Source: Novosphingobium sp. ZN18A2
GTDB lineage: Bacteria; Pseudomonadota; Alphaproteobacteria; Sphingomonadales; Sphingomonadaceae
DNA: 64,000 bases
Assembly: GCF_036784765.1 (NCBI RefSeq)
Contig: NZ_CP136651.1
Location: 248,001 to 312,000 of the forward strand
Reading direction: 5' to 3'
Shown here: piece by piece, positions 26,991 to 34,566 of the stretch
How positions within the stretch are numbered: the first letter of the stretch is position 1
Layout of the letters: every line of letters begins with the position of its first letter
Made by a program: the position numbers and the translations under genes
The notes under the pieces: model-generated
Seen by the model: the letters and a program-made list of their open reading frames with translations, nothing else
Databases searched by the model: none
What the model was told of the DNA's origin: nothing

Positions 26991-27497
26991 ATGCCTCGAC
27001 AGTCAATCCGTTCGATCGTGGTGCCGGCCGCCGCAGCTTGCCTTGCGCTTGCAATCGCAGGTTGTTCAGTGCGCAATTCGTCCGATAAGTCGGAAGCCCA
27101 TGACCAGCCCGCGTTGGCGATTGGTGAGCTGATGGAGTTCACCCAGATCCGCCACGCCAAGCTGTGGTTCGCGGGCGAAGCGGAAAACTGGCCGCTCGCC
27201 GCTTACGAAACCGCGGAACTTCGCGAAGGCTTTGACGATGTCGCCAAGGAACCGCCCCCGCGCGAAGGCGCAGCGCAGCCGCTGTCCAGCATGGTGCCCG
27301 AATTCGTGACCCAGCCGCTCGACGAGATGGACAAGGCGATCGCCGCAAGGGACAAGGCAAAGTTCGAAGCCGCGTTCGACCAGCTTACCCAAGGCTGCAA
27401 CGGCTGCCACGAAGGCGCGCACGTGCAGTTCAACCGGATCGTGCGGCCAACACAGCCGCCGCTCACCAACCAGTCGTTCGCACCCTTGCCGGGTTAG
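26991..27497 (+). CDS. Lipoprotein with a single c-type haem motif
   Basis: The 168-residue precursor has a signal sequence and a good lipobox (AIAGC), so it should be a membrane-anchored periplasmic lipoprotein. Near the C-terminus is CNGCH, the covalent haem-c attachment motif, preceded by helical segments (MDKAIAARDKAKFEAAFDQL). This layout resembles the four-helix cytochrome c'-like group rather than class I cytochromes. Methionines upstream (ELMEF, SSMVPEF) are possible sixth ligands. It may accept or store electrons in the periplasm; no partner gene is adjacent. The start at MPRQSIRS gives a proper signal peptide. Its TAG stop overlaps the opposing kinase stop. Confidence 0.78.
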   Translation: MPRQSIRSIVVPAAAACLALAIAGCSVRNSSDKSEAHDQPALAIGELMEFTQIRHAKLWFAGEAENWPLAAYETAELREGFDDVAKEPPPREGAAQPLSSMVPEFVTQPLDEMDKAIAARDKAKFEAAFDQLTQGCNGCHEGAHVQFNRIVRPTQPPLTNQSFAPLPG

Positions 27498-28489
27498 GCG
27501 GCTTTCGCGGCGACAAGATCCTTGAGGTCCGCTTCCGGGCGCGCGCCATAGTGGCTGATGATTTCCGCCGCACAGATCGCGCCGAGCTTCAGGCACTGTT
27601 CCAGCGACTGCCCGCGCGTGTGGCCGAACAGGAACCCGGCCGCGAACAGGTCGCCCGCGCCGGTGGTGTCGACCACTTGCTCGACGGGTTCCGCCGGAAC
27701 GTGCGCGTGCTCGGCCCCGCGCACCGCGTGCGCGCCCTTTTCGCTGCGCGTGACGACCACCGTCTTTACCTTGCCGCCAAGGTGCGTGATGCCTTCGTGG
27801 AAATCCTCGATCCCGGTCAGCGCGGCCAGTTCGTGTTCGTTAGCGAACAGGATATCGATCTCGCCCGCGTCGATCATCTTGCGGAAATCGTCGCCGTGGC
27901 GGCTGATCACGAAGGGATCGGACAGCGTGAAAGCCACTTCGCGGCCCGCCCCGCGCGCTGCTTCGATCGCGCGGCGCATTGCCTTGCGCGGTTCTTCCGG
28001 GTCCCACAGATAGCCTTCGAGGTAGAGTACCTTCGCTGCCTTGATCGCCTGTTCGTCCAGCGCTTCGGCGGGCAGGAACTGGCTGGCGCCAAGGAAGGTG
28101 TTCATCGTGCGCTGGCCGTCCGGCGTCACGAAGATCAGGCAGCGCGCCGTGGCGGGTTCGCCCGCGCGCACCGGCGTGGCGAATCCGATGCCCGACGCGC
28201 GGATATCGTGCGCGAAAACCTCGCCCAGCTGGTCGTCCGCCACCTGGCCGATGAAGGCGCAATTCGCGCCCAGTTCAGCCAACCCGGCCAGCGTGTTCGC
28301 CGCCGATCCGCCCGAAATCTCACGCGCAGGCCCCATCGCTTCGTACAGTTCCTTCGCCCGGTCGGGATCGACCAGCGTCATGCCGCCCTTGGCCAGTCCC
28401 AGCCGTTCGATATCGGCATCGTCGGCCGGGGCCATCACGTCGACAATGGCGTTGCCGATGGCGATGACGTCGGTTGTGGGCTGGCTCAT
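27494..28489 (-). CDS. PfkB family carbohydrate/adenosine kinase
   Basis: The 331-residue protein is of the ribokinase/PfkB fold. Visible are the N-terminal GNAIVDVMA strand, the substrate motif GGSAANTLAGLAELG, and the C-terminal PfkB signature DTTGAGDLFAAGFLFG, with the catalytic Asp following TGAG. Alphaproteobacterial homologues are usually annotated as adenosine kinase, converting adenosine to AMP, but the substrate cannot be read from the sequence. The frame opens 11 codons earlier; MSQPTTDVIAIGN is chosen by homology. It converges with the haem lipoprotein, sharing four bases (TTAG). Confidence 0.88.
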   Translation of the reverse strand: MSQPTTDVIAIGNAIVDVMAPADDADIERLGLAKGGMTLVDPDRAKELYEAMGPAREISGGSAANTLAGLAELGANCAFIGQVADDQLGEVFAHDIRASGIGFATPVRAGEPATARCLIFVTPDGQRTMNTFLGASQFLPAEALDEQAIKAAKVLYLEGYLWDPEEPRKAMRRAIEAARGAGREVAFTLSDPFVISRHGDDFRKMIDAGEIDILFANEHELAALTGIEDFHEGITHLGGKVKTVVVTRSEKGAHAVRGAEHAHVPAEPVEQVVDTTGAGDLFAAGFLFGHTRGQSLEQCLKLGAICAAEIISHYGARPEADLKDLVAAKAA

Positions 28490-28628
28490 GTCGGGGAAAT
28501 CTCCGCAAGGGTGCAAACGCACGTGCGCCTAGACGTTCGCCCCACCGGCCGCAAGCCCGCCGCCGTTCCGCCGCAAGCGCATCGCCCCGCCATTGACAGC
28601 GCCGCGCCCTGCGGCAATCCAGCGGTCA

Positions 28629-29297
28629 ATGCCGACCGCCCTTGCGCTTTCCCTTGCCGCCCTTGCAGATCGCCGCGTGCTTGCCGTGCTGGGCAAGAGC
28701 GCACTGGCGACCGTTGCGATCGTGACCTTGCTGAGCGCCGGGGCGTGGTGGGCGGTGGAGCGCACATTCCTGGCAACGTATTATGTCAAAGGGCTGAGCG
28801 AGATCGTCGCCACCGTGGCGGCGCTGGTCGGCGCATGGCTGCTGTTTCGGCTGGTTGCCCTGGCCGTAATACAGTTCTTCGCGGACGAGGTGGTGATCGC
28901 GGTCGAGCAGGAACATTATCCCGAAGCGGCCATGCGCGCGCGCCCGCTGGGGCTGCACCGCGAAATGCAGGTCGCGCTGCGCGGATTCCTGCGGTCGCTG
29001 GGCTGGAACCTTGCCGCGCTGCCTGTTGCCCTGCTTCTGCTGGTGACGGGCGTTGGCTCCGTTCTGCTGTTCGGCTTCGTCAACGCCGTGCTGCTGGGGA
29101 GGGAACTGACCGACATGGTGCGCCTGCGCCATGAAGGCGCGCCCGCGGTTCCGGCATTCAGCCGCTTCCTGCTCGGGGCCGTGGTGGTTGCGCTGCTTGC
29201 CGTTCCATTCGTCAACTTTCTTGCGCCGGTGATCGGCGCCGCGGCGGCGACACACCTTGTCCATCGCCGCGCATCCGGAGTGTTTCATGCGTCTTGA
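28629..29297 (+). CDS. EI24 domain-containing (CysZ-like) membrane protein
   Basis: The 222-residue protein has four to five hydrophobic segments and begins with ALSLAALADRR, the amphipathic start typical of the EI24/CysZ family. CysZ is a sulfate permease in enterobacteria, but most alphaproteobacterial EI24 proteins are uncharacterised. No cysteine-biosynthesis genes are adjacent. An in-frame TTG 12 codons earlier was rejected. The gene overlaps the next lipoprotein gene by 11 bases, so the two form an operon. Confidence 0.82.
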   Translation: MPTALALSLAALADRRVLAVLGKSALATVAIVTLLSAGAWWAVERTFLATYYVKGLSEIVATVAALVGAWLLFRLVALAVIQFFADEVVIAVEQEHYPEAAMRARPLGLHREMQVALRGFLRSLGWNLAALPVALLLLVTGVGSVLLFGFVNAVLLGRELTDMVRLRHEGAPAVPAFSRFLLGAVVVALLAVPFVNFLAPVIGAAAATHLVHRRASGVFHAS

Positions 29298-29685
29298 CCG
29301 TATCGCAATCCTGGCCGCGCCGCTGGCTCTCGGTGCGTGTGCTGCCGTACCCAGCGCCACGCCGCCCATCCGCTCCACCTACACCTCTCCGACCCAACGG
29401 CCGGCGCCGCAGGTGCAGACCGTGCCGGGGCTTGAGGGGGTGATCGGCGCGGACGAGCAATCGCTGATCCGCCAGTTCGGCCAGCCGCGCCTCAATGTGG
29501 TGGAAGAAGACGCGGTCAAGCTGCAGTGGAGCGGCATTCCCTGCATCCTCGACATCTACCTCTATCCGCCAAAGAGCGGCGGACGGCCGACCGCGACATA
29601 CGTTGACGCCCGGCGCGGAGACGGTCGCGATGTGGACCGCGCGGCCTGCGTCGCCGCGCTCAGGTCTCTTCAGGGCGGTCGCTGA
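29287..29685 (+). CDS. Small lipoprotein, uncharacterised
   Basis: The 132-residue precursor has a lipobox LALGAC near residue 18, then a Pro/Thr-rich spacer. The folded part is about 50-132, with QSLIRQFGQPRLNVVEEDAVKLQW. That stretch resembles an SmpA/BamE-like beta-hairpin in which a short helix is followed by strands (LxxxFGxPxxxxxEgxxxxWxY). It is co-oriented with and overlaps the EI24 gene, and its stop lies 26 bases inside the region converging with the Rrf2 gene (3' ends overlap). Function unknown. Confidence 0.75.
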   Translation: MRLDRIAILAAPLALGACAAVPSATPPIRSTYTSPTQRPAPQVQTVPGLEGVIGADEQSLIRQFGQPRLNVVEEDAVKLQWSGIPCILDIYLYPPKSGGRPTATYVDARRGDGRDVDRAACVAALRSLQGGR

Positions 29686-30121
29686 CCGCGCAACCGGGCG
29701 CCTGCGGGACACCGCCCCACAATGAGCGAACTCCGGCACCTTCGCGGGCAACGTCCGCCAGGGTATAACGGTCCAGTACGGCCAGGAACGCAGAGAGCGC
29801 CTCGGCCAGAACGCCGCTCAGCACGCAATCGACGCGCAACGCGCAGTTCGCGCAATCGGCCAGTTGCATCCCGCGCTCAAGCACGCGAACCACGTCGCCT
29901 ACGCTGATTTCCGCGGGCGGCCTTGCCAGTTCGATCCCACCGTTGCGCCCGCGGTGCGAAATTGCCAGCCCTGCGCGAACCAGCTCCTGCGCAACCTTGG
30001 CGACGTGGTTGTACGAAAGCCCCTGATCGGCGGCGAACGCAGGCAGGGCAATGGCCTCGCCGCGCCGGGCGAGCACGATCAGCAGGCGCAGGCCAAAGTC
30101 CGTGTGCTGGGTCAACTGCAT
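29660..30121 (-). CDS. Rrf2 family regulator, NsrR-like
   Basis: The 153-residue protein begins MQLTQHTDFGLRLLIVLA and has the Rrf2 winged helix, with SYNHVAKVAQELVRAGL as recognition region and SHRGRNGGIELA as wing. Three cysteines, Cys90, Cys93 and Cys99, sit where NsrR and IscR bind an iron-sulfur cluster (E. coli NsrR uses 91, 96, 102). NsrR loses its cluster on reaction with nitric oxide and derepresses detoxification genes. The divergent globin gene 90 bp away makes NO sensing the best inference, with the reduced x2-x5 Cys spacing a caveat. The frame extends 13 codons earlier; the chosen start matches the family. Confidence 0.88.
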   Translation of the reverse strand: MQLTQHTDFGLRLLIVLARRGEAIALPAFAADQGLSYNHVAKVAQELVRAGLAISHRGRNGGIELARPPAEISVGDVVRVLERGMQLADCANCALRVDCVLSGVLAEALSAFLAVLDRYTLADVAREGAGVRSLWGGVPQAPGCAVSDRPEET

Positions 30122-30133
30122 TTCATGCCGATA

Positions 30134-30190
30134 TTGCACAAATGGAGTTGCATAAATCAAGCATTCTATATACCGGCATTCTAAATACCT
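30134..30190. repeat. Two tandem direct repeats between rrf2 and globin genes (candidate operators)
   Basis: A 14-base unit TTGCAcAAATggAG occurs twice in succession (30134-30147 and 30148-30161, 11 of 14 identical). It abuts a 15-base unit GCATTCTAtATACC that also occurs twice (30161-30175 and 30176-30190, 13 of 15 identical). The pairs fill most of the 89-bp intergenic region, exactly where both promoters must lie. They are candidate binding sites for the Rrf2 protein or a second regulator; the assignment is inference. Confidence 0.6.
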
Positions 30191-30210
30191 GTTTAGGAGA
30201 AGAATCCGAA

Positions 30211-30660
30211 ATGCGTACCGCTTCCGAAAACGCCATCGCCATCGTCAAGGCCACCGCCCCCGCCATCGAAAAGCACGGCGTGGCAATCACCACGGCGATG
30301 TACGCGCGGCTTTTCACCAACGCCGAAGTGAAGGCGATGTTCGACGAAGCCGCCCAAGAAAGCGGTGAGCAGCCGCGCCGCCTTGCCGCCGCGATCCTTG
30401 CCTATGCCAAGAACATCGACAAGCTGGCCAACCTGGGCGCTGCTGTCGAACGCATGGTTACCCGCCACGTGGAAACCGGCGTGAAGGCTGAACATTATCC
30501 CCATGTCGCCGATGCCCTTCTGCCCGCGATCCGCGACGTGCTCGGCGCCGATGTCGCCACCGACGAAGTGCTGGCCGCATGGGGCGAAGCCTACTGGATG
30601 CTTGCCGACATCCTCATCTCCGCCGAAGCGCAAGCCTATGAGGATCGCGCCGCCGCCTGA
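30211..30660 (+). CDS. Single-domain bacterial haemoglobin, Vitreoscilla type
   Basis: The 149-residue globin is closely similar to Vitreoscilla haemoglobin along its length. The haem ligand is His86 in TRHVETGV, the B10 tyrosine is Tyr31 in MYARLF and the E7 glutamine is Gln54 in EQPRRL, matching Tyr29, Gln53 and His85 of VHb. There is no flavohaemoglobin reductase domain. Such proteins bind O2 and NO and can dioxygenate NO to nitrate with a separate reductase. AGGAGA lies 11 bases before the ATG. It is probably controlled by the divergent NsrR-like gene and ends at a strong terminator. Confidence 0.95.
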   Translation: MRTASENAIAIVKATAPAIEKHGVAITTAMYARLFTNAEVKAMFDEAAQESGEQPRRLAAAILAYAKNIDKLANLGAAVERMVTRHVETGVKAEHYPHVADALLPAIRDVLGADVATDEVLAAWGEAYWMLADILISAEAQAYEDRAAA

Positions 30661-30680
30661 TTCAGCCCAAGGGCCGCAAG

Positions 30681-30714
30681 AGGAGGGGCAGGCGCCGCTT
30701 GCCCCTCCTTTTTT
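30681..30714 (+). terminator. Rho-independent terminator after the globin gene
   Basis: AGGAGGGGCA pairs perfectly with TGCCCCTCCT (10 bp) around a nine-base loop and is followed by a six-T run. It begins 21 bases past the globin stop, making the globin a single-gene transcript. This is the strongest terminator seen in the window. Confidence 0.95.
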
Positions 30715-30735
30715 GCGTGTGCCGGACAGGCGAAT

Positions 30736-31914
30736 TCAGCCCTCTGCCGCGAACGTGATTTCCGCCTCGTCGCCCAGCCGCTTTACGAGGTCTGCGCCCA
30801 TCAGCGCGCCCGGCGTTGAAATCCCGCCTTCGGCCTTGCATGAAAGCAGCGCGATACCGGTTTCCGCCAGCATCCGGCTGGTCGAGCCATAACCCGGATC
30901 GTAACGCCCCTTCACGCCATAGGTCACGCGCAACCCGTCCGGCCACTCACCAATGAACAGCACGTCGTAGAATCCGTTCTCACGCTCTTCCTTCGTCGGC
31001 CCCTCGCCGGGTTTGGGATCATTGGGCGTACCGATCATCGGGGTGCTGGCCAAATGCTTCGCAACCGCCTCCCCCTGCTCGCCCGGACCGGTAAGCACCA
31101 TCTCGTCATAAACGAAATCGGTGCCATAGGGGTGGCCAAGCAACTGGTTCGTGCGGTGGACGTTCTTCACGTTGATCACAGCCATGATGAACGGCGCGCA
31201 CCAGCTTTGCAGCGCTTCGTCATACTCCGGCTGGTCGGCGGGCGGCTGGGCCGGGCCTTCGAAGCCCGGCGTCAGGCCGAAGGGACTGGCCATGATAGCA
31301 CCAAGCGACGGTTCGGCCGCGATCGCCTTCAGGGTTGCGCCAAGACTGGCCGCGGTTCCGCCCGAGACGCCGCCCTGCATGGCGCGCACCCGCGCCTTCA
31401 CGCGCGGCGCAGGCATTCCATGCACTTCAACCGCGTGCTTCTGCAGCATCAGCACGCCAAGATCGAAAGGGATCGAATCGAAGCCCGAAGAGAACGAGAT
31501 GCGCGCGCCGCTTTTCTTCGCGGCTTCGTGGTACTTGTCCGCCATCTGGCGCATCCACACCGGCTCTCCGCACAAGTCGGCATAGTCGGTGCCCGCGGCA
31601 ACGCAGGCGGAAAGCAGCGGCTCGCTGTATAGCTGATAGGGGCCGACGGTCGTCAGGACGACGCGCGCCTGTTCAGCCAGCGCCTTCATGCTTGCGGGAT
31701 CGTTCGAATCGGCGACGACCAGCGGCGTATTGGCGGGCGCGCCGATCAGGTCGCGCACCTCTTCCAGCTTGGCCTTGCTGCGCCCGGCCATCGCCCAGCG
31801 CGGCGCATCGGCGCGGCCCGCGTAATGATGCGCAAGATATTCGGCGACGAGCCGGCCGGTGTACCCGGTGGCGCCATAGACGACGATATCGAAAGGACGG
31901 TCTGCCTTTGTCAT
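30736..31914 (-). CDS. Saccharopine dehydrogenase-like NAD(P)-binding protein
   Basis: The 392-residue protein has an N-terminal Rossmann motif VVYGATGYTGRLVAEYL, a TVGPYQLYSEPLL stretch, and the DYADLCGEPVWMRQM region conserved in the saccharopine-dehydrogenase-like/trans-acting enoyl reductase group, including mycobacterial lipid-associated members. The N-terminus GATGYTG is diagnostic of NAD(P) binding. It is most likely a lipid or acyl-chain reductase rather than a lysine enzyme. It lies 96 bp after an acyl-CoA dehydrogenase gene on the same strand, consistent with lipid metabolism. The substrate is not known. Confidence 0.85.
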   Translation of the reverse strand: MTKADRPFDIVVYGATGYTGRLVAEYLAHHYAGRADAPRWAMAGRSKAKLEEVRDLIGAPANTPLVVADSNDPASMKALAEQARVVLTTVGPYQLYSEPLLSACVAAGTDYADLCGEPVWMRQMADKYHEAAKKSGARISFSSGFDSIPFDLGVLMLQKHAVEVHGMPAPRVKARVRAMQGGVSGGTAASLGATLKAIAAEPSLGAIMASPFGLTPGFEGPAQPPADQPEYDEALQSWCAPFIMAVINVKNVHRTNQLLGHPYGTDFVYDEMVLTGPGEQGEAVAKHLASTPMIGTPNDPKPGEGPTKEERENGFYDVLFIGEWPDGLRVTYGVKGRYDPGYGSTSRMLAETGIALLSCKAEGGISTPGALMGADLVKRLGDEAEITFAAEG

Positions 31915-32010
31915 GTTCTCTCCCCGCGCCGAACCGGCGCTGCGTTACGTTTGGCGCGATGAGAGACGATCCGCCCACGCGGAGCAAGGGTTTCATTCGG
32001 AAACCGAACG

Positions 32011-33180
32011 TCAGAACCCGAACTGGCGCGCGGCAAGGTCGAACATGATCTCTTCCGACCCGCCGCCGATCGCCATCACGCGCACTTCGCGATAGATCCG
32101 CTCAACCCGGCTGCCGCGCACGAAGCTGGCCCCGCCAAGGATCTGGCACGCCTCGCGCGCGCAGAATTCCATCGTCTGCGTTGCCTGCACCTTGAGCAGC
32201 GCGAAATCGCCGGGCGCGGCCTTCCCATTCAGAACGCACCACGCGCAATGATCGATCCACGCCTGCGTCGCCTGTATCCGCCGCATCATGTCAGAGAGTT
32301 TGTGGCGGATGACCTGATTGGAGACGAGCGGCTTGCCGAACGTCGTCCGTTCACGCGCCCAGTCCAGCGCATCCTCGAAGCACAGGCGCGCATAGGCCGC
32401 CGCCTGCTGCGCCATGCCCAGCCGCTCTCCATTGAAGTTGCGCATGATGCCGGAAAAGCCGCCATTTTCCGGCCCGATCAGGTTTTCCGCCGGAACCTCC
32501 ACATCGTCGAAATGGATCGTCGCGGTGTCGGACGCGTGCCAGCCCATCTTCTCCAGCGGCGTGCGCGAAACGCCGGGCCGGTCGGTTTCCACCAGCAGCA
32601 GCGAGATGCCGCCCAGCCCCGGCCCGCCGGTGCGAACGGCCAGCGTGATGTAATCGGCGCGCACGCCCGAGGTAATCAGCGTTTTCGCGCCGTTGACGAT
32701 ATAGGCCGCGCCCTTGCGCTCTGCTCGCGTGCGCAGGTTGGCAACGTCGGACCCACCCGAAGGTTCGGTAATGCCAAGGCAGATGATCTTCTCGCCCGCC
32801 AGCACCTCTGGCGCAATCCGGCGCTTCATCTCTTCGCTGCCCATCGCGATGATCGGCGGCAGGCCGATGCCGTGAGTCAGCAAGGAAGCGGGAATGCCGC
32901 CCGCGCCGGGGCGGCAGATTTCCTCGCTCTGCACCAGCGAATGGAAGATAGTGAAACCTTCCGAGTGCCCGCCGAACTCTTCGGGATAGCCCAGCCCCAG
33001 CACGCCCGCCGCCGCCGCCTTTCGGTGCAGGTCGCGCGGCAATTGCCCTGCGCGTTCCCATTCGTCGACATGCGGCGCGATCTCGCGCAAAACGAAAGCG
33101 CGAACGCTGTCTGCCACCGCTTCGTGGGTTTCGTCGTAATGCGGCGAACGGGCGCGCCATTCGTCGAACAGATATGCCAT
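32011..33180 (-). CDS. Acyl-CoA dehydrogenase
   Basis: The 389-residue enzyme oxidises an acyl-CoA to the trans-2-enoyl-CoA with FAD. Visible features are the family signatures CLGITEPSGGSDVANLRT, the FGKPLVSNQVIRHKLSDM helix and IYREVRVMAIGGGSEEIM near the end. The catalytic glutamate of the family lies in the C-terminal IGGGSEE region. Length is typical. Chain-length specificity cannot be read. The upstream dcd gene is 33 bp away on the same strand, but functional linkage is unlikely. Confidence 0.95.
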   Translation of the reverse strand: MAYLFDEWRARSPHYDETHEAVADSVRAFVLREIAPHVDEWERAGQLPRDLHRKAAAAGVLGLGYPEEFGGHSEGFTIFHSLVQSEEICRPGAGGIPASLLTHGIGLPPIIAMGSEEMKRRIAPEVLAGEKIICLGITEPSGGSDVANLRTRAERKGAAYIVNGAKTLITSGVRADYITLAVRTGGPGLGGISLLLVETDRPGVSRTPLEKMGWHASDTATIHFDDVEVPAENLIGPENGGFSGIMRNFNGERLGMAQQAAAYARLCFEDALDWARERTTFGKPLVSNQVIRHKLSDMMRRIQATQAWIDHCAWCVLNGKAAPGDFALLKVQATQTMEFCAREACQILGGASFVRGSRVERIYREVRVMAIGGGSEEIMFDLAARQFGF

Positions 33181-33213
33181 GCGTCCTCTCCCAAACGCCG
33201 GCCGGAGCGGGAT

Positions 33214-33768
33214 CTACAGTCTGGGCAGGGTCACCCCGCGCTGGCCCATATATTTGCCCGCGCGGTCCGCATAAGTGGTTTCGCACGGTTCGTTCCCTTG
33301 CAGGAACAGGAACTGGCACGCGCCTTCATTGGCATAGATCTTGGCCGGAAGCGGCGTGGTGTTGGAAAATTCCAGCGTGACGTGCCCTTCCCAGCCCGGC
33401 TCAAGCGGGGTGACGTTCACGATGATCCCGCAGCGGGCATAGGTGCTCTTGCCAAGGCAGATCACCAGCACGTCGTTCGGCACGCGGAAATATTCGACCG
33501 TGCGCGCCAGCGCGAAGGAATTGGGCGGGATCACGCAGACGTCGGTCTTGCGGTCGACAAAGCTGTTCGACGCAAAGTCCTTGGGGTCGACCACCGCCGA
33601 ATCGACGTTGGTAAAGATCTTGAACTCGTCCGCCACGCGCGCGTCATAGCCATAGGAGGAAAGGCCAAAGGAAATGCAGCCTTCGCGCCGCTGGCTTTCC
33701 ACGAAAGGTTCTATCATCCCTTCGGATCGGGCCTTTTCGCGTATCCACTTGTCGGAAAGAATGGCCAA
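33214..33768 (-). CDS. dcd: dCTP deaminase
   Basis: The 184-residue protein deaminates dCTP to dUTP, feeding thymidylate synthesis. Motifs present are the [11 protein letters not shown] strand, [22 protein letters not shown] (catalytic region, with the Glu in this family lying in PLEPGW) and the terminal [14 protein letters not shown]. Length is typical (about 184-190). The start is TTG, supported by GAGGGGA eight bases upstream and by homology from AILSDKW. It lies beside the cytidine deaminase gene (21-bp gap), a pyrimidine salvage pair. Confidence 0.97.
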   Translation of the reverse strand: MAILSDKWIREKARSEGMIEPFVESQRREGCISFGLSSYGYDARVADEFKIFTNVDSAVVDPKDFASNSFVDRKTDVCVIPPNSFALARTVEYFRVPNDVLVICLGKSTYARCGIIVNVTPLEPGWEGHVTLEFSNTTPLPAKIYANEGACQFLFLQGNEPCETTYADRAGKYMGQRGVTLPRL

Positions 33769-33789
33769 GACGGTCCCCTCATATGTCGT

Positions 33790-34239
33790 TCAGGCCAGAT
33801 TGGCCGGGCCGAAAGCATGCGGCAAGAGGGCGGACAGGCGGATTTCCACGATTTCGCGCGCGCCGACGCACAGGACGATCGGATCGGTGCCGCCCAGTTG
33901 CGCCAATTCGTTGACCACCTGCCTGCACCGTCCGCACGGCGTGACCGGCGCTTCGGCAATCACCGGCGCGCCGTCAGCCCCGGTCATTCCGCCCAGCACC
34001 GCCACCGCGACCAGCCCGCCGCGCCGTCCGGCCTGCGACGCGATGGCGCAGGCAACCGTTTCGGCACACAGCGACAGGCCATAGCTTGCGTTCTCCACGT
34101 TGGACCCGGCCACGATCGCGCCATCGTCGAACAGCAGCGCCGCGCCCACGCGAAAGCCCGAATAGGGCGCATAAGCCGCAAGCGCCGCGGTGCGAGCGGC
34201 GGCGACCAGCCGGTCGCGCGTTTCGGTGTCGATTGCCAT
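33790..34239 (-). CDS. cdd: Cytidine deaminase
   Basis: The 149-residue enzyme converts cytidine and deoxycytidine to uridine forms. The zinc-binding signatures are complete: NVENASYGLSLCAETVA with the Cys and the proton-shuttling Glu, and PCGRCRQ with two Cys. The small tetrameric-type length fits. The ATG for MAIDTETR is chosen; an extension of 12 codons is open but unlike the family. It lies immediately upstream of dcd on the same strand. Confidence 0.96.
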   Translation of the reverse strand: MAIDTETRDRLVAAARTAALAAYAPYSGFRVGAALLFDDGAIVAGSNVENASYGLSLCAETVACAIASQAGRRGGLVAVAVLGGMTGADGAPVIAEAPVTPCGRCRQVVNELAQLGGTDPIVLCVGAREIVEIRLSALLPHAFGPANLA

Positions 34240-34293
34240 GGCGCGCGTGATCGCCGGTAACGCGAGGCGTGGCAAGCGCTTCCTCGAACGTTG

Positions 34294-34566
34294 TCAGCGA
34301 TTGAACGCCACGAACGCCCCTGCCAGCGCAATATCTATTGCCAGCCCGGCCAGGAAAATCGCGGGCCAGCGATACTTGCGCCACTTCACCGCCACCACGA
34401 TGCAGACAACCGGCATCGCCAGGATCGGGCTCGCGCCAAGCCACGGCCCAAGCCCCGCCAGCCCGGCCGACAGCATCATCAGGAAATAGAGCGTGACGAC
34501 GACCTGGAACGAAAGCGCGGTCAACCCCGCAAAGTCGAGCCTGCCTTGCTTGCCGGGCTCGCTCAT
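34294..34566 (-). CDS. Small membrane protein coupled to a GH25-like gene
   Basis: The 90-residue protein starts MSEPGKQGR and has two to three hydrophobic segments (about 17-38, 46-60, 68-88). No family is recognised. Its ATG overlaps the stop of the GH25-like gene (ATGA), so the two are translationally coupled. It precedes cdd by 54 bp. It may be a membrane partner of the GH25-like protein, but nothing in the sequence proves this. Confidence 0.7.
   Translation of the reverse strand: MSEPGKQGRLDFAGLTALSFQVVVTLYFLMMLSAGLAGLGPWLGASPILAMPVVCIVVAVKWRKYRWPAIFLAGLAIDIALAGAFVAFNR

Noticed and set aside
30148..30160. FNR-like box TTGCATAAATCAA upstream of the globin gene
   Set aside because: The spacer is three bases instead of four and the left half is TTGCA, not TTGAT, so it is too weak to call. 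It is described as part of the tandem repeat instead.
32248..34260. Plus-strand open frame of about 670 codons across the acyl-CoA dehydrogenase, dcd and cdd genes
   Set aside because: It crosses three well-supported minus-strand genes and their junctions without a break in composition, the mark of an antisense shadow.
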